Of a stretch of DNA of 13,406 nt, positions 1-6,761 are shown piece after piece. Made by a program: the position numbers and the translations under genes. The stretch's first letter is position 1, and every line of letters starts with the position of its first letter. The stretch comes from Clostridiales bacterium (lineage in GTDB: Bacteria > Bacillota > Clostridia > Lachnospirales > CAG-274). The DNA lies in the NCBI GenBank assembly GCA_021203425.1, contig JAJQBF010000081.1, forward strand, positions 1-13,406. The letters are read 5' to 3'. Under the pieces are notes generated by a model, which saw only the letters and a program-made list of their open reading frames with translations, did not search any database and had not been told where the DNA came from.

Positions 1-5
1 TGTGG

Positions 6-18
6 TGTACAATGTATA
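6..18. promoter_or_regulatory. candidate operator, TGTAC-N3-GTATA palindrome
   Basis: This near-perfect inverted repeat (TGTAC, three bases, GTATA; one mismatch to TGTAC-N3-GTACA) lies about 50 bases upstream of the fruK promoter. A perfect copy occurs at 7052-7064 ahead of rnr, and the resemblance extends through a flanking GGTG/CACC block in opposite orientation. No regulator is identified, so the operator role is an inference from symmetry and recurrence. Confidence 0.3.
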
Positions 19-66
19 TGTAAAGTTAGATTACTGTCTTTTTTCGTTTTTTTAAAATATAAAATG

Positions 67-95
67 TTTACAAATCGGTGTAAAAATAGTATAAT
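67..95 (+). promoter_or_regulatory. sigma-A-type promoter of fruK
   Basis: TTTACA at 67-72 and a consensus TATAAT at 90-95 are separated by 17 bases. Transcription would start near 102, leaving a leader of about 48 bases before the fruK start codon at 150, with an AAGGATGGTG ribosome binding site just upstream of it. No terminator-like structure is seen in the leader. Confidence 0.75.
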
Positions 96-149
96 AGGCT
101 TAACAAAGAAACTGAAAAATCAAATATTAAAATAAAGGATGGTGCATTT

Positions 150-1076
150 ATGATAATTACAGTTACATTAAACCCGGCTATTGACAAAACGGCATATGTT
201 GACGAGCTTAATGTGGGAAAAATAAACCGTATTTTTAACATTGTCCACGACGCAGGCGGCAAGGGCATAAACGTATCCAAAACAATACTTTCTTTGGGGG
301 GAAACTCTATTGCCACAGGCTACATAGGCGGTTATTTCGGTATGATGGTCGAGAGATCTCTTGTTGACGACGGTATCTCCGTTGCATTTGTACATATTGA
401 TGCCGAAACAAGAACAAACACAAAAATAATCAGCTTAACCGGCGATGAAACGGAATTTAATGAGCCTGGTCCTTTAATTACCGAATTTGAAAAAAACCGC
501 CTCATTGAAAAGCTTGTAAATATGGCCGACAAAGACGCTATATTTGTCCTTTCCGGAAGTATTCCCCAGGGCATAGAAAAAACAATATACAGAGATTTGA
601 TTTTTGCTCTTCATGAAAAAGGCGCAAAGGTGTTTTCCGATATAGACGGCGATGCCTTTAAATATGCTATGGAGGCTGTTCCCGATCTTTTAAAGCCCCA
701 CAAGCATGAACTTCTTAAGTTCTTTGATAAAAACGAGGCGACAGAAGCCGAGATTGTTGAAATGGGCAAATATTTTATAGACAAGGGTGTTGAAACAGTT
801 GTTATTTCCTGCGGAAAAGACGGAGCAATATTCCTTCACGGCGATAAGGCATACAAAAGCCCTGCCATAAATGTTAAGGCTGTTTCCACAGTAGGCGCCG
901 GAGATTCTATGATGGCCGTTTTTGCTTATTACAGCGAAAGAGGATATTCTTTCGAAGATGCGGCTAAAATGTCTATGGCTGTTTCGGCAGGCTCCGTAAC
1001 AACTGAGGGAACGAAACCTGCCTCAATGGAGGTTGTAAATGCTCTTCTGGAACAGGTTGTTCTTGAAGAAGTTTGA
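150..1076 (+). CDS. fruK: 1-phosphofructokinase (PfkB family)
   Basis: This is a 308-residue PfkB-family sugar kinase, the usual length for 1-phosphofructokinase, which turns fructose-1-phosphate into fructose-1,6-bisphosphate using ATP in the cytoplasm. Visible signatures are the N-terminal TLNPAID start, the GGKGIN substrate loop at residues 36-41, the NTKI strand at 90-93, the EFNEPGP block at 102-108, and the C-terminal GAGD anion-hole motif at 249-252, where D252 is the catalytic base. The ATG at 150 follows AAGGATGG and a good promoter. No fruR or fructose phosphotransferase gene is adjacent, so it seems monocistronic here; the upstream neighbourhood lies outside the window. Tagatose-6-phosphate kinase (LacC) is a close relative and cannot be fully excluded. 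Confidence 0.88.
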   Translation: MIITVTLNPAIDKTAYVDELNVGKINRIFNIVHDAGGKGINVSKTILSLGGNSIATGYIGGYFGMMVERSLVDDGISVAFVHIDAETRTNTKIISLTGDETEFNEPGPLITEFEKNRLIEKLVNMADKDAIFVLSGSIPQGIEKTIYRDLIFALHEKGAKVFSDIDGDAFKYAMEAVPDLLKPHKHELLKFFDKNEATEAEIVEMGKYFIDKGVETVVISCGKDGAIFLHGDKAYKSPAINVKAVSTVGAGDSMMAVFAYYSERGYSFEDAAKMSMAVSAGSVTTEGTKPASMEVVNALLEQVVLEEV

Positions 1077-1087
1077 GAAAATCAAAC
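1071..1087. terminator. palindrome spanning both convergent stop codons
   Basis: GTTTGA at 1071-1076 and TCAAAC at 1082-1087 form a perfect 6-base stem around GAAAA. The left arm holds the fruK stop TGA and the right arm holds the reverse complement of the stop of the minus-strand gene. The stem is AT-rich and lacks a clear U-tract, so it is at best a weak bidirectional terminator. Confidence 0.3.
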
Positions 1088-1357
1088 AGACCGTCTTATA
1101 AAGGGGTAATATCTGTTTTTGGGATAGTAATGGGGCTGTTTCCTCTTTAATTTTTCATATTCTCTGAGAAAACGTATATATTCGGAATATTTACGCTTAT
1201 AGTGGGCTGCTCCGAATATATAGGCAATATTTAATATAAAAACAACCGCTTTAAACAAAAGGGTTATTTCTCCGCAAAAAAGCAGTATTGCCAAACAGGA
1301 GGCAATTCCTCCGCAACACAGGGATAACATCAACTTATAATAAAACTTATTTTTCAT
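1082..1357 (-). CDS. small hypothetical membrane protein
   Basis: A 91-residue protein with no family recognised. It has a short basic N-terminus (MKNKFYYK), two hydrophobic stretches at about residues 8-27 and 31-50 that could form a transmembrane hairpin, and a strongly basic C-terminal half rich in K, R and Y (about residues 52-91), expected to be cytoplasmic. The start ATG (complement of 1355-1357) is preceded on the minus strand by a strong AAAGGAGAG site and a TATTAT box about 25 bases upstream, which argues that it is real. It converges on fruK with only five bases between stop codons and is divergent from the glycosyltransferase gene. Function unknown. Confidence 0.6.
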   Translation of the reverse strand: MKNKFYYKLMLSLCCGGIASCLAILLFCGEITLLFKAVVFILNIAYIFGAAHYKRKYSEYIRFLREYEKLKRKQPHYYPKNRYYPFIRRSV

Positions 1358-1410
1358 ACATATCTCTCCTTTTCAATTCTTATAATATTATTATAAAGGA
1401 GAGGTATGTA
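1357..1410. repeat. inverted repeat carrying ribosome binding sites in both directions
   Basis: The 16-base arms at 1357-1372 and 1395-1410 are reverse complements with one mismatch; each carries an AAAGGAGAG site followed by an ATG-like triplet. The 22-base centre is itself nearly palindromic (TTATAATA/TTATTATAA) and holds possible -10 boxes on both strands. The minus-strand copy serves the 91-residue membrane protein. The plus-strand copy leads to ATG at 1406 followed at once by a TAA stop. Confidence 0.6.
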
Positions 1411-1428
1411 AAAAATTTTACGCATAGG

Positions 1429-1456
1429 ACGGTTTTTGAAAATTTTCACAAACCGT
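1429..1456. promoter_or_regulatory. 28-bp palindrome over the glycosyltransferase promoter, candidate operator
   Basis: This imperfect palindrome has outer half-sites ACGGTTT and AAACCGT and a TGAAAATTTTCA core; only two opposing positions fail to match. It covers the -35 box and most of the spacer of the promoter at 1436-1464, the typical place for a repressor site. It could also fold as a hairpin if read through from upstream. The regulator is unknown. Confidence 0.45.
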
Positions 1457-1464
1457 TTTATACT
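1436..1464 (+). promoter_or_regulatory. sigma-A-type promoter of the glycosyltransferase operon
   Basis: TTGAAA at 1436-1441 and TATACT at 1459-1464 are spaced by exactly 17 bases. Transcription would begin near 1471, giving a leader of only about 20 bases before the TTG start at 1492. A perfect 14-base palindrome at 1466-1479 (CTTACATATGTAAG) runs from the promoter into the ribosome binding site. Confidence 0.6.
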
Positions 1465-1491
1465 GCTTACATATGTAAGGAGCTGAATATT

Positions 1492-2649
1492 TTGAAAATA
1501 TTAATAACCACCGATTGGTATTCGCCTACAGTAAACGGTGTAGTTACTTCCGTTTTAAATTTGGAGAAAAATTTAAGAAGGCTTGGTCATGAGGTAAGGG
1601 TTCTTACGCTTTCGGAAAAAATGCGTTCATATAAATCAGGCAGTACTTACCGCTCAAGGTCTGTTTCTGCCTTTATTTACCCTGAGGCCAGAATCAGTCT
1701 CACAAAACACAGCTATTATAAAGAGCTTATAGATTGGAAACCCGACATAATTCATACACAGTGTGAATTTTCCACCTACCTTACAGCACGAAAAATAGCC
1801 CGAAAGCTTAATATTCCCATAGTACATACATACCACACAGTCTATGAAGACTATACCCATTATTTTTGTCCCAGTAAAAAATTGGGCAAGGCAATGGCGT
1901 CTACACTGACAAGAAGGCTTTTAAAGCCTGCCGATAAAATAATCGTGCCCACAGAAAAGGTTAAGGAACTTCTTGTTAAATACGGTGTAAATAAAGAAGT
2001 CTGTATTTTGCCTACTGGTATAGATACCGAAAAATTTGCAGAACCTCTTCCTGAGAATGAAAAAGGGGCTCTTAAGAAAAAATATAATATTCCCGAGGGG
2101 AATATTGTTATGCTTTTTTTGGGAAGACTGGCAAAGGAAAAAAACACAGGCGAACTAATTGAAAATTTCAAAGCACTTAACGCAAAAAAGCTGACTCTTC
2201 TTATTGTAGGAGGAGGTCCTTATTATAAGGAACTTAAAAAGGAAACCGAAAAAATCTGCGGCGGTATGTCGGTTATTTTTACGGGAATGGTTCCGCCTGA
2301 TGAGGTGGGAAAGTATTATAAACTGGGAGATTTTTTCGTAAGTGCATCAACAAGCGAAACACAGGGGCTGACTTATGCCGAAGCCCTCGCAAACGGTCTT
2401 CCGTCTTTGTGCAAGAGAGACCCCTGTATTGACGGAGTTGTTATAGACAACTATAACGGCTTTCAGTATGAAACTGTTGAAGAGTTTAAAACCTATGCTA
2501 AAAAATTAGCGGAAGACAGTGCTTTCAGAAAACAGCTGTCGGAAAATGCTGTTAAAACGGCTGAAAAATTTTCAACACTGACTTTTGCAAAAATGGCGGA
2601 GAAAATATATGCCGAAACAATAAAAGAATATAAAAGCAAGCTATTATAA
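1492..2649 (+). CDS. GT4 family glycosyltransferase, probable diacylglycerol glucosyltransferase type
   Basis: This 385-residue retaining GT-B enzyme probably transfers a sugar from a nucleotide sugar to a membrane lipid, making glycolipid. The N-terminal LITTDWYSPTVNG segment (4-16) and HTYHTVYEDYTHYF (112-125) are typical of the alpha-monoglucosyldiacylglycerol synthase group; the C-terminal EX7E donor-site motif is E289 to E297 in SETQGLTYAE. I chose the TTG at 1492 because AAGGAG lies at 1477-1482, nine bases upstream, and homology starts there; the frame stays open upstream to 1288, but that part is non-homologous and overlaps the divergent gene. It is followed after 27 bases by the copper-amine-oxidase-N gene, probably in one transcript. 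The exact acceptor is inferred; other GT4 enzymes such as mannosyltransferases are possible. Confidence 0.85.
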   Translation: MKILITTDWYSPTVNGVVTSVLNLEKNLRRLGHEVRVLTLSEKMRSYKSGSTYRSRSVSAFIYPEARISLTKHSYYKELIDWKPDIIHTQCEFSTYLTARKIARKLNIPIVHTYHTVYEDYTHYFCPSKKLGKAMASTLTRRLLKPADKIIVPTEKVKELLVKYGVNKEVCILPTGIDTEKFAEPLPENEKGALKKKYNIPEGNIVMLFLGRLAKEKNTGELIENFKALNAKKLTLLIVGGGPYYKELKKETEKICGGMSVIFTGMVPPDEVGKYYKLGDFFVSASTSETQGLTYAEALANGLPSLCKRDPCIDGVVIDNYNGFQYETVEEFKTYAKKLAEDSAFRKQLSENAVKTAEKFSTLTFAKMAEKIYAETIKEYKSKLL

Positions 2650-2676
2650 TGAACTAAAGAGAGGAGATAACCAAGT

Positions 2677-3099
2677 ATGAAGAAAAAAATCATATTAACC
2701 TCAGCCCTCGCCTTACTTATGAGTATAAGTATATCGGTGGCAGACAGACATATGGAACTTGACTACAGCGAAATAGAAAACAGCGATATAATAGTGCATA
2801 ACGATATTGACTATATGCCGGTAAGGTCTGTAGCAGAGGCAATGGGCTTAAACGTAGAGTGGCAAAGTGAAACGAAAACAGTTGTTATTTCAAACGGCGG
2901 TCCTCTTTATATAACATTTTCAATAGGAGTAAACGGCTATACCTTTGCTAAAACAGCCCCTGTTCCCGATGCAGGCGAGCCTGTTCTGGTAAACGGCACA
3001 GCATATATCCCAGTTGAAACCTTTGAAGGGCTTATGGGCTATGATATTAAGGAAACCGAAAACGGCTACAACATAATTACAATATATAATGAACCGTAA
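2677..3099 (+). CDS. secreted copper amine oxidase N-terminal domain protein
   Basis: A 140-residue exported protein. Residues 1-22 are a signal peptide (MKKK, then a hydrophobic run to SVA). The rest matches the copper amine oxidase N-terminal-like domain common in secreted proteins of Clostridia and Bacilli: two copies of a short alpha/beta unit are visible, YMPVRSVAEAMGLNVEW (46-62) and YIPVETFEGLMGYDI (110-124). In this lineage the domain is a non-catalytic wall or surface module, not an oxidase; no copper-ligand or catalytic domain is present. The ATG follows GAGGAG with good spacing, and the seven-A run near the start is in frame. It probably shares the glycosyltransferase promoter and ends before a strong hairpin. 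Its ligand is unknown. Confidence 0.78.
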   Translation: MKKKIILTSALALLMSISISVADRHMELDYSEIENSDIIVHNDIDYMPVRSVAEAMGLNVEWQSETKTVVISNGGPLYITFSIGVNGYTFAKTAPVPDAGEPVLVNGTAYIPVETFEGLMGYDIKETENGYNIITIYNEP

Positions 3100-3122
3100 A
3101 GCTTTGCAATAAATTTTGAAAA

Positions 3123-3178
3123 AAGGGCTGACCGACAACCGATGGGTAAAAAACCTGTCGGTCGCCGGTCAGCCTTTC
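3123..3178. terminator. bidirectional intrinsic terminator
   Basis: GGCTGACCG (3126-3134) pairs with CGGTCAGCC (3166-3174). A competing inner stem, GACCGACA with TGTCGGTC, is also possible. The AAAAAA run at 3119-3124 gives a strong U-tract to the minus-strand transcript of the surface protein; the plus-strand tail (CTTTCGTATTTAT) is weaker. It sits between convergent genes, as expected. Confidence 0.8.
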
Positions 3179-3213
3179 GTATTTATAATTTTAAGAAATC
3201 TGTAGACTGATTA

Positions 3214-4603
3214 TCAGTGTCTTCTCAGCTTTTTCCATATTGCGGCGGCGGCTCCGCCTATTAAAAGAAGATATGCCAAAGATAAAACAACAGGAAAGGC
3301 ATTCCCCGAAAGCCACTGGCTTATGTTATATTTGCTGCTTATGTAAAATTCTCCCGAACTGCTGTCATTTTCCGCCGGTATTATATTTTCCGTTTCCGGT
3401 ACGGATTCTGTGATTTTGTCGGTAATTATACCGTCAACTATATTATTAAACCGAGTAACTCCGTCGATAACAGAGTCGGTCGGTTTTAAGGAAACAGAAG
3501 AAGTTGTTTCAATTTCATCTGTACCGTCCGGTTTTGAAGAGCGCTTATCGGCAAAATCAGGAGCCTGTTCGTTTTTTTCAAAAAGAAGAGCAGTTTCAGT
3601 TTCATTAACTTTGGTTTTATCAAGTGGCGGCTCATCGGGAACAGCGGTTTTTTCCGAATCAGTTTCTTTCGGCTGAGGTTCATTTAAAACAATATCACCG
3701 ACTGTTTTGTCTTCGTCTGTTCCGCCTGTTATTACAGAATTTCCGTCTTTGGGAACAAGAGGTACATCCCGGGAATTGTCTTTTCCGGTTTTGCCGTGAG
3801 AAAACTCACCTGTTCTGTTATCGTCCGACAAAGATAATTCAGATGATTCATCTTTGCCGAAATCGGATTCACTGCTTGAACGGTCGGAGTCAGGCTTAAC
3901 CGGGTCATTTGCATAGTCGGGCAAAGCCCCCATGCCTACGGTTGTATTACGGGGATTTCCTATAATAACACCGTCTTCCTCTATCTTTATAAAAAAAACA
4001 TTTATATTTTTTTTCATTATAACAGGGACGGAAGGCATAGCCTGTGTTTTCCTCAAGCAAAGCGGTTTTAATATAGAAACCGCTGTTTGTTATATAGGTT
4101 ATATCTTCGGCACTTTGCCACTCTTCGTCCTGCGGTTTATATTCGATTATTATATTTTCCGTATCATCTATATTTTTTATCCACTGACACACAACCTCCG
4201 AACCGTTGTAATATACACAATCGGTATAAATACCGCTGTTTTCGTCAGTCAAAGATTCAAGCGTTACATATTCATCTTCACTGTCTTCCCCATCATCGGT
4301 AAGTTCGGCGGTTTCATCTGTTTCAGCCGTTTCTTCAGAAGTGCTTTCCTGCGTTTCATCTGTATCACATTCGCTGACTTCTTCGAAAACTTCTTCCCCG
4401 TTATATTCGGCATCTTCTTCATTTACTTCTTCATCATCTGAAAGCTCCCCGATTTCCTTCGATTCTTCCGTTTCAACTGTAAGGGCAGCCCCCGAAACAA
4501 CAATATCGCCGGAGCCTTCCGACTGTTCCTCTGCCTGTACAAATATGTTTGCCGATAATGTCAAAACCGAAACTAAAATAAAGGCATACATTTTTTTGTT
4601 CAT
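3214..4603 (-). pseudogene. acidic surface protein with C-terminal membrane anchor, frameshifted
   Basis: Read from the ATG at 4603, the first 218-residue frame has a signal peptide (MNKKMYAFILVSVLTLSANI, cleavage near QA-EE), a long E/D/S/T-rich linker (about 27-110) and a compact, possibly beta-rich domain (about 113-205). Just after PCYNEKK it leaves frame and soon stops. The other frame continues to 3214 with more of that domain, a second low-complexity S/T/E/D/P linker, and a C-terminal transmembrane helix (PVVLSLAYLLLIGGAAAAIW) with a basic KKLRRH tail. Removing one base from either 8-base homopolymer (3991-3998 or 4007-4014) joins them into about 462 residues. It is therefore one exported, membrane-anchored wall protein. 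The break may be sequencing error, decay or on/off switching. Function and ligand unknown; no sortase motif seen. Confidence 0.75.
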
Positions 4604-4621
4604 AATTTTCCCACTTCCTTT

Positions 4622-4651
4622 ATTATATCACATAATTCTTAACTCTTTCGA
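4622..4651 (-). promoter_or_regulatory. extended -10 promoter of the surface protein gene
   Basis: On the minus strand the sequence reads TGATATAAT (complement of 4622-4630), an extended -10 with the TG dinucleotide. TCGAAA, 18 bases further upstream, is a poor -35. The start codon lies about 20 bases downstream of the -10 box, so the leader is very short and includes an AAAGGAAG ribosome binding site. Confidence 0.5.
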
Positions 4652-4801
4652 TTTACCCCTATTTTATTATATATCATAAGTATAAAAATTTCAACTTTTT
4701 TATTTTAAAATTAATAAATTTTAATAAGGTTTTTAATAAATATCAATGTATAAACGTATATAATCTCCGTACTGATTTAAGCTGTCTTTTCAAAATATAT
4801 A
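4652..4801. other. AT-rich intergenic stretch between divergent genes
   Basis: Between the surface protein promoter and the lipoprotein promoter the sequence is extremely AT-rich, with repeated TTAATAA-like words around 4710-4742, which may act as UP elements or curved DNA. No ribosome binding site followed by a credible reading frame, RNA gene or clear dyad was found. Confidence 0.4.
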
Positions 4802-4830
4802 TTTACAAATTGTTCCTTTTTTGGTATAAT
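4802..4830 (+). promoter_or_regulatory. sigma-A-type promoter of the lipoprotein gene
   Basis: TTTACA at 4802-4807 and TATAAT at 4825-4830 have a 17-base spacer. The transcript would start near 4837 and carry a leader of about 65 bases with a small hairpin (GCAGAC-AAA-GTCTGC, 4869-4883) ten bases before the GGAGG ribosome binding site at 4893-4897. Confidence 0.75.
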
Positions 4831-4903
4831 ATTTGCAGAATATATTGAAGGAGCGAGTAATAATCTTTGCAGACAAAGTCTGCGGACGAAACGGAGGAAT
4901 ATT

Positions 4904-6455
4904 ATACACAAAAAAACAGCTGTTAAAATTATGCTTTCGACACTTATGCCGGCGATTTTAGTCGGGCTTTCAGCCTGCGGCAGCACAAGAGAACACGTTG
5001 AGCTTAACGCCGACGGAAACCCGGAAAGCATAAGCTTTATGGTTTCCACAATCATAAGACCTGAAAACGGACAACAGGAACTCTGTGACCAGTATGAAAA
5101 AAAACACAGACATAAAGCTTATAATCGAACAGCCGGAACACAACCAGTATTATGAAAAAGTGGGAATAACCTTTGCGGCGGAAGACCCTGCCGATATTAT
5201 TGAGCTTGGTTCAACCTATTATCCTGCCTATGCCTCGGAGGGAATACTTTGGGATATGACAGACGCCTGGGAGTCTTCCGAGCTTAAAGCAAAAGGCATA
5301 GTCAACGAAAAATTTGTCGACAGCTTAAAGTATGATTCGGAATACGGAACAGACCGTCTTTACGGTTTCCCGAATCAGCGTGGAAACGGAACTATAACCT
5401 ACGTTCGCAAGGACTGGATGGACGCACTGGGAATTGACACACCTCACAGCTATGAAGACTTTTTCAATATGTTTAAAGCCTTTAAAACAATAAACGAATG
5501 TGAGGTTGAAGATGCAAACGGAATAACATTTAAAGAAAAATATAAGGGCTTGGCAGTTTATCCTTTAACCGTTGCCGGACTTATAAACTCCGAATCTCCT
5601 TATGAAATCTATCTGAGAGAATTTTATCAGGACGCCCGCTCCGAAATCTATTATGACGAAGATCGGGAAAAATATGTTGACGGTGTTCTTGAGCCTGAAA
5701 TGGAAGCCGCCCTTAACAGAATTCAGGAGGCTTGGGAGGCAGGTCTTATTGACCCTCAGTCTATTTCAAACAAAACATCTACCTGCCGTGATAAATTCTA
5801 TGCCGGAGTTGTAGGCTGCTTTAACTACTGGGCGGGAACATGGTATAAAACCCTTGACAAAAACCTTAAAATGAAGGACGAAACCGCCGAGCTTATCCCT
5901 CTTGAATCCTTCGACAAGGAAAAAGCCTATTATATCAAACGTCCTGCAACGGCAGACGCAATTACAAACTACTGTGAATATCCCGAAAAGGTTTTCGAAA
6001 ACTTCCTGCTTTACATACATGACGGCGGAGAAGGTCAGCTCCTCTTTACAAGGGGTGTTGAGGGTGTTCACTACGAAGTAACGGAAAGAGCCGAAGACGG
6101 AACAATTCTTAAAGCGAAAATGCTGCCTTCCTTATCCGACCCTTCTGTAGAAACGGACAAGAGTTTTTATGACGCAACCCTTGCCATAACCGAAGCCTAC
6201 GACCCTGTTGAGGTTGACGAAAGAATAACAACTTCTATGGAAATATTCGATGCCAATTCAAAGCTGTATGACCTTCCCGTTCTTAACTCCGTTGTTGCGG
6301 AACAGCTGCCCGATATCGAGGTTGCAAAGCAGCAGCTTCTTTCAAACATTGTTATTGAAGATATGACGGTTGAAGAGGCTCTTGATGCTTACAAATCGGC
6401 TACGGAAAGACACCGGTCAATAATCCTTCAGGATCTTAACGGTTCGGAAGAATAA
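4904..6455 (+). pseudogene. extracellular solute-binding lipoprotein (LipO/YtcQ type), frameshifted
   Basis: This is a substrate-binding protein of an ABC importer, probably for oligosaccharides, tethered to the outer face of the membrane. The N-terminus has a lipoprotein signal (basic HKKTAVK, hydrophobic core, lipobox LSAC with the cysteine codon at 4976-4978). The frame is interrupted at the A8 run 5097-5104; dropping one A gives CDQYEKNTDIKLIIEQ and joins the rest, for about 516 residues, normal for the family. Later blocks such as GNGTITYVRKDWMDALGID and the LIDPQSISN region fit LipO/YtcQ-like proteins. The well-spaced GGAGG (4893-4897) points to 4904, where the codon is ATA instead of ATG; the nearest ATG (4931) would lose the basic signal-peptide region. 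No permease gene is in the window, so it is an orphan. Missing start plus frameshift could mean real decay. Confidence 0.75.
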
Positions 6456-6460
6456 TTCAC

Positions 6461-6490
6461 ACTTTTCACGAAAAGTTTAAAAATATTTTT
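6461..6490 (+). terminator. weak hairpin after the lipoprotein gene
   Basis: ACTTTT (6461-6466) and AAAAGT (6471-6476) form a short AT-rich stem around CACG, followed by an A/T-rich stretch ending in TTTTT at 6486-6490. It is the only terminator-like structure after the gene but lacks a GC stem. Confidence 0.25.
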
Positions 6491-6499
6491 AAATTGTTC

Positions 6500-6528
6500 T
6501 TGCATTGGGGCTTGTTTTGTGATATAAT
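6500..6528 (+). promoter_or_regulatory. extended -10 promoter of the secG leader
   Basis: TTGCAT at 6500-6505 and TATAAT at 6523-6528 are separated by 17 bases, and the -10 is extended (TGATATAAT). The predicted start, near 6535, lies only a few bases before the left arm of the long rod-like inverted repeat. Confidence 0.7.
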
Positions 6529-6542
6529 TTTATTTAGTAAGC

Positions 6543-6705
6543 GCTGATTTAAAGAAAATGAAAAAGAATTTTACGGAAAAACACTGCGCTCCACGCATAA
6601 AGAAAAGCTCGAAGGTATTGAAAAAGTCGCTTTTCTTTATAGCTCTTCCGCTTGATTTTTCCGCCGCTGACGCTAAAATTATTTTTCATCTTGAATTTAT
6701 TCAGC
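6543..6705 (+). other. long rod-like structured leader RNA upstream of secG, unidentified
   Basis: Three nested stems are visible: 6558-6573 with 6674-6689 (16 pairs, one mismatch), 6574-6581 with 6656-6663 (8 perfect), and 6597-6608 with 6629-6640 (12 perfect, 20-base loop). GCTGA/TCAGC at 6543-6547 and 6701-6705 could close the base. A symmetric 15 x 15-base internal loop (6582-6596 against 6641-6655) separates the middle and inner stems, and a 10-base bulge (6664-6673) lies on the 3' side. It begins about eight bases after the predicted transcription start and no terminator follows, so it is probably part of the secG leader. The rod with a central bubble recalls 6S RNA, but no conserved sequence was recognised. 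A 57-codon reading frame also crosses it. Confidence 0.45.
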
Positions 6706-6761
6706 ATTTCCTTAATGTATCGAACAGCTGACGAATGAAGAAATTTTTGGGAGGTTTATAA

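Noticed and set aside
1288..1491. N-terminal extension of the glycosyltransferase reading frame (ATG at 1288)
   Set aside because: It overlaps the divergent membrane protein gene, has no homology to the family and no ribosome binding site; the TTG at 1492 has AAGGAG nine bases upstream and starts exactly at the conserved LKILITTDWY.
3126..3174. Riboswitch-like alternating stems after the copper-amine-oxidase-N gene
   Set aside because: Two alternative stems exist, but they sit between convergent gene ends and carry terminator features; there is no downstream gene to regulate.
3410..4679. Several plus-strand open frames opposite the surface protein gene
   Set aside because: They are Ser/Phe-rich mirror images of a low-complexity acidic gene, lack ribosome binding sites, and lie antisense to a gene with signal peptide, anchor, promoter and terminator.
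5085..6455. Solute-binding protein starting at the ATG 5085 as an intact cytoplasmic protein
   Set aside because: A lipoprotein signal with lipobox lies directly upstream and connects after a one-base correction of the A8 run; there is no ribosome binding site at 5085.
6535..6548. Possible catabolite-response (cre) element near the secG promoter (AGTAAGCGCTGAT)
   Set aside because: It shares the central AAGCGCT with the cre consensus but lacks the outer TG and CA positions, and secG is not an expected CcpA target.
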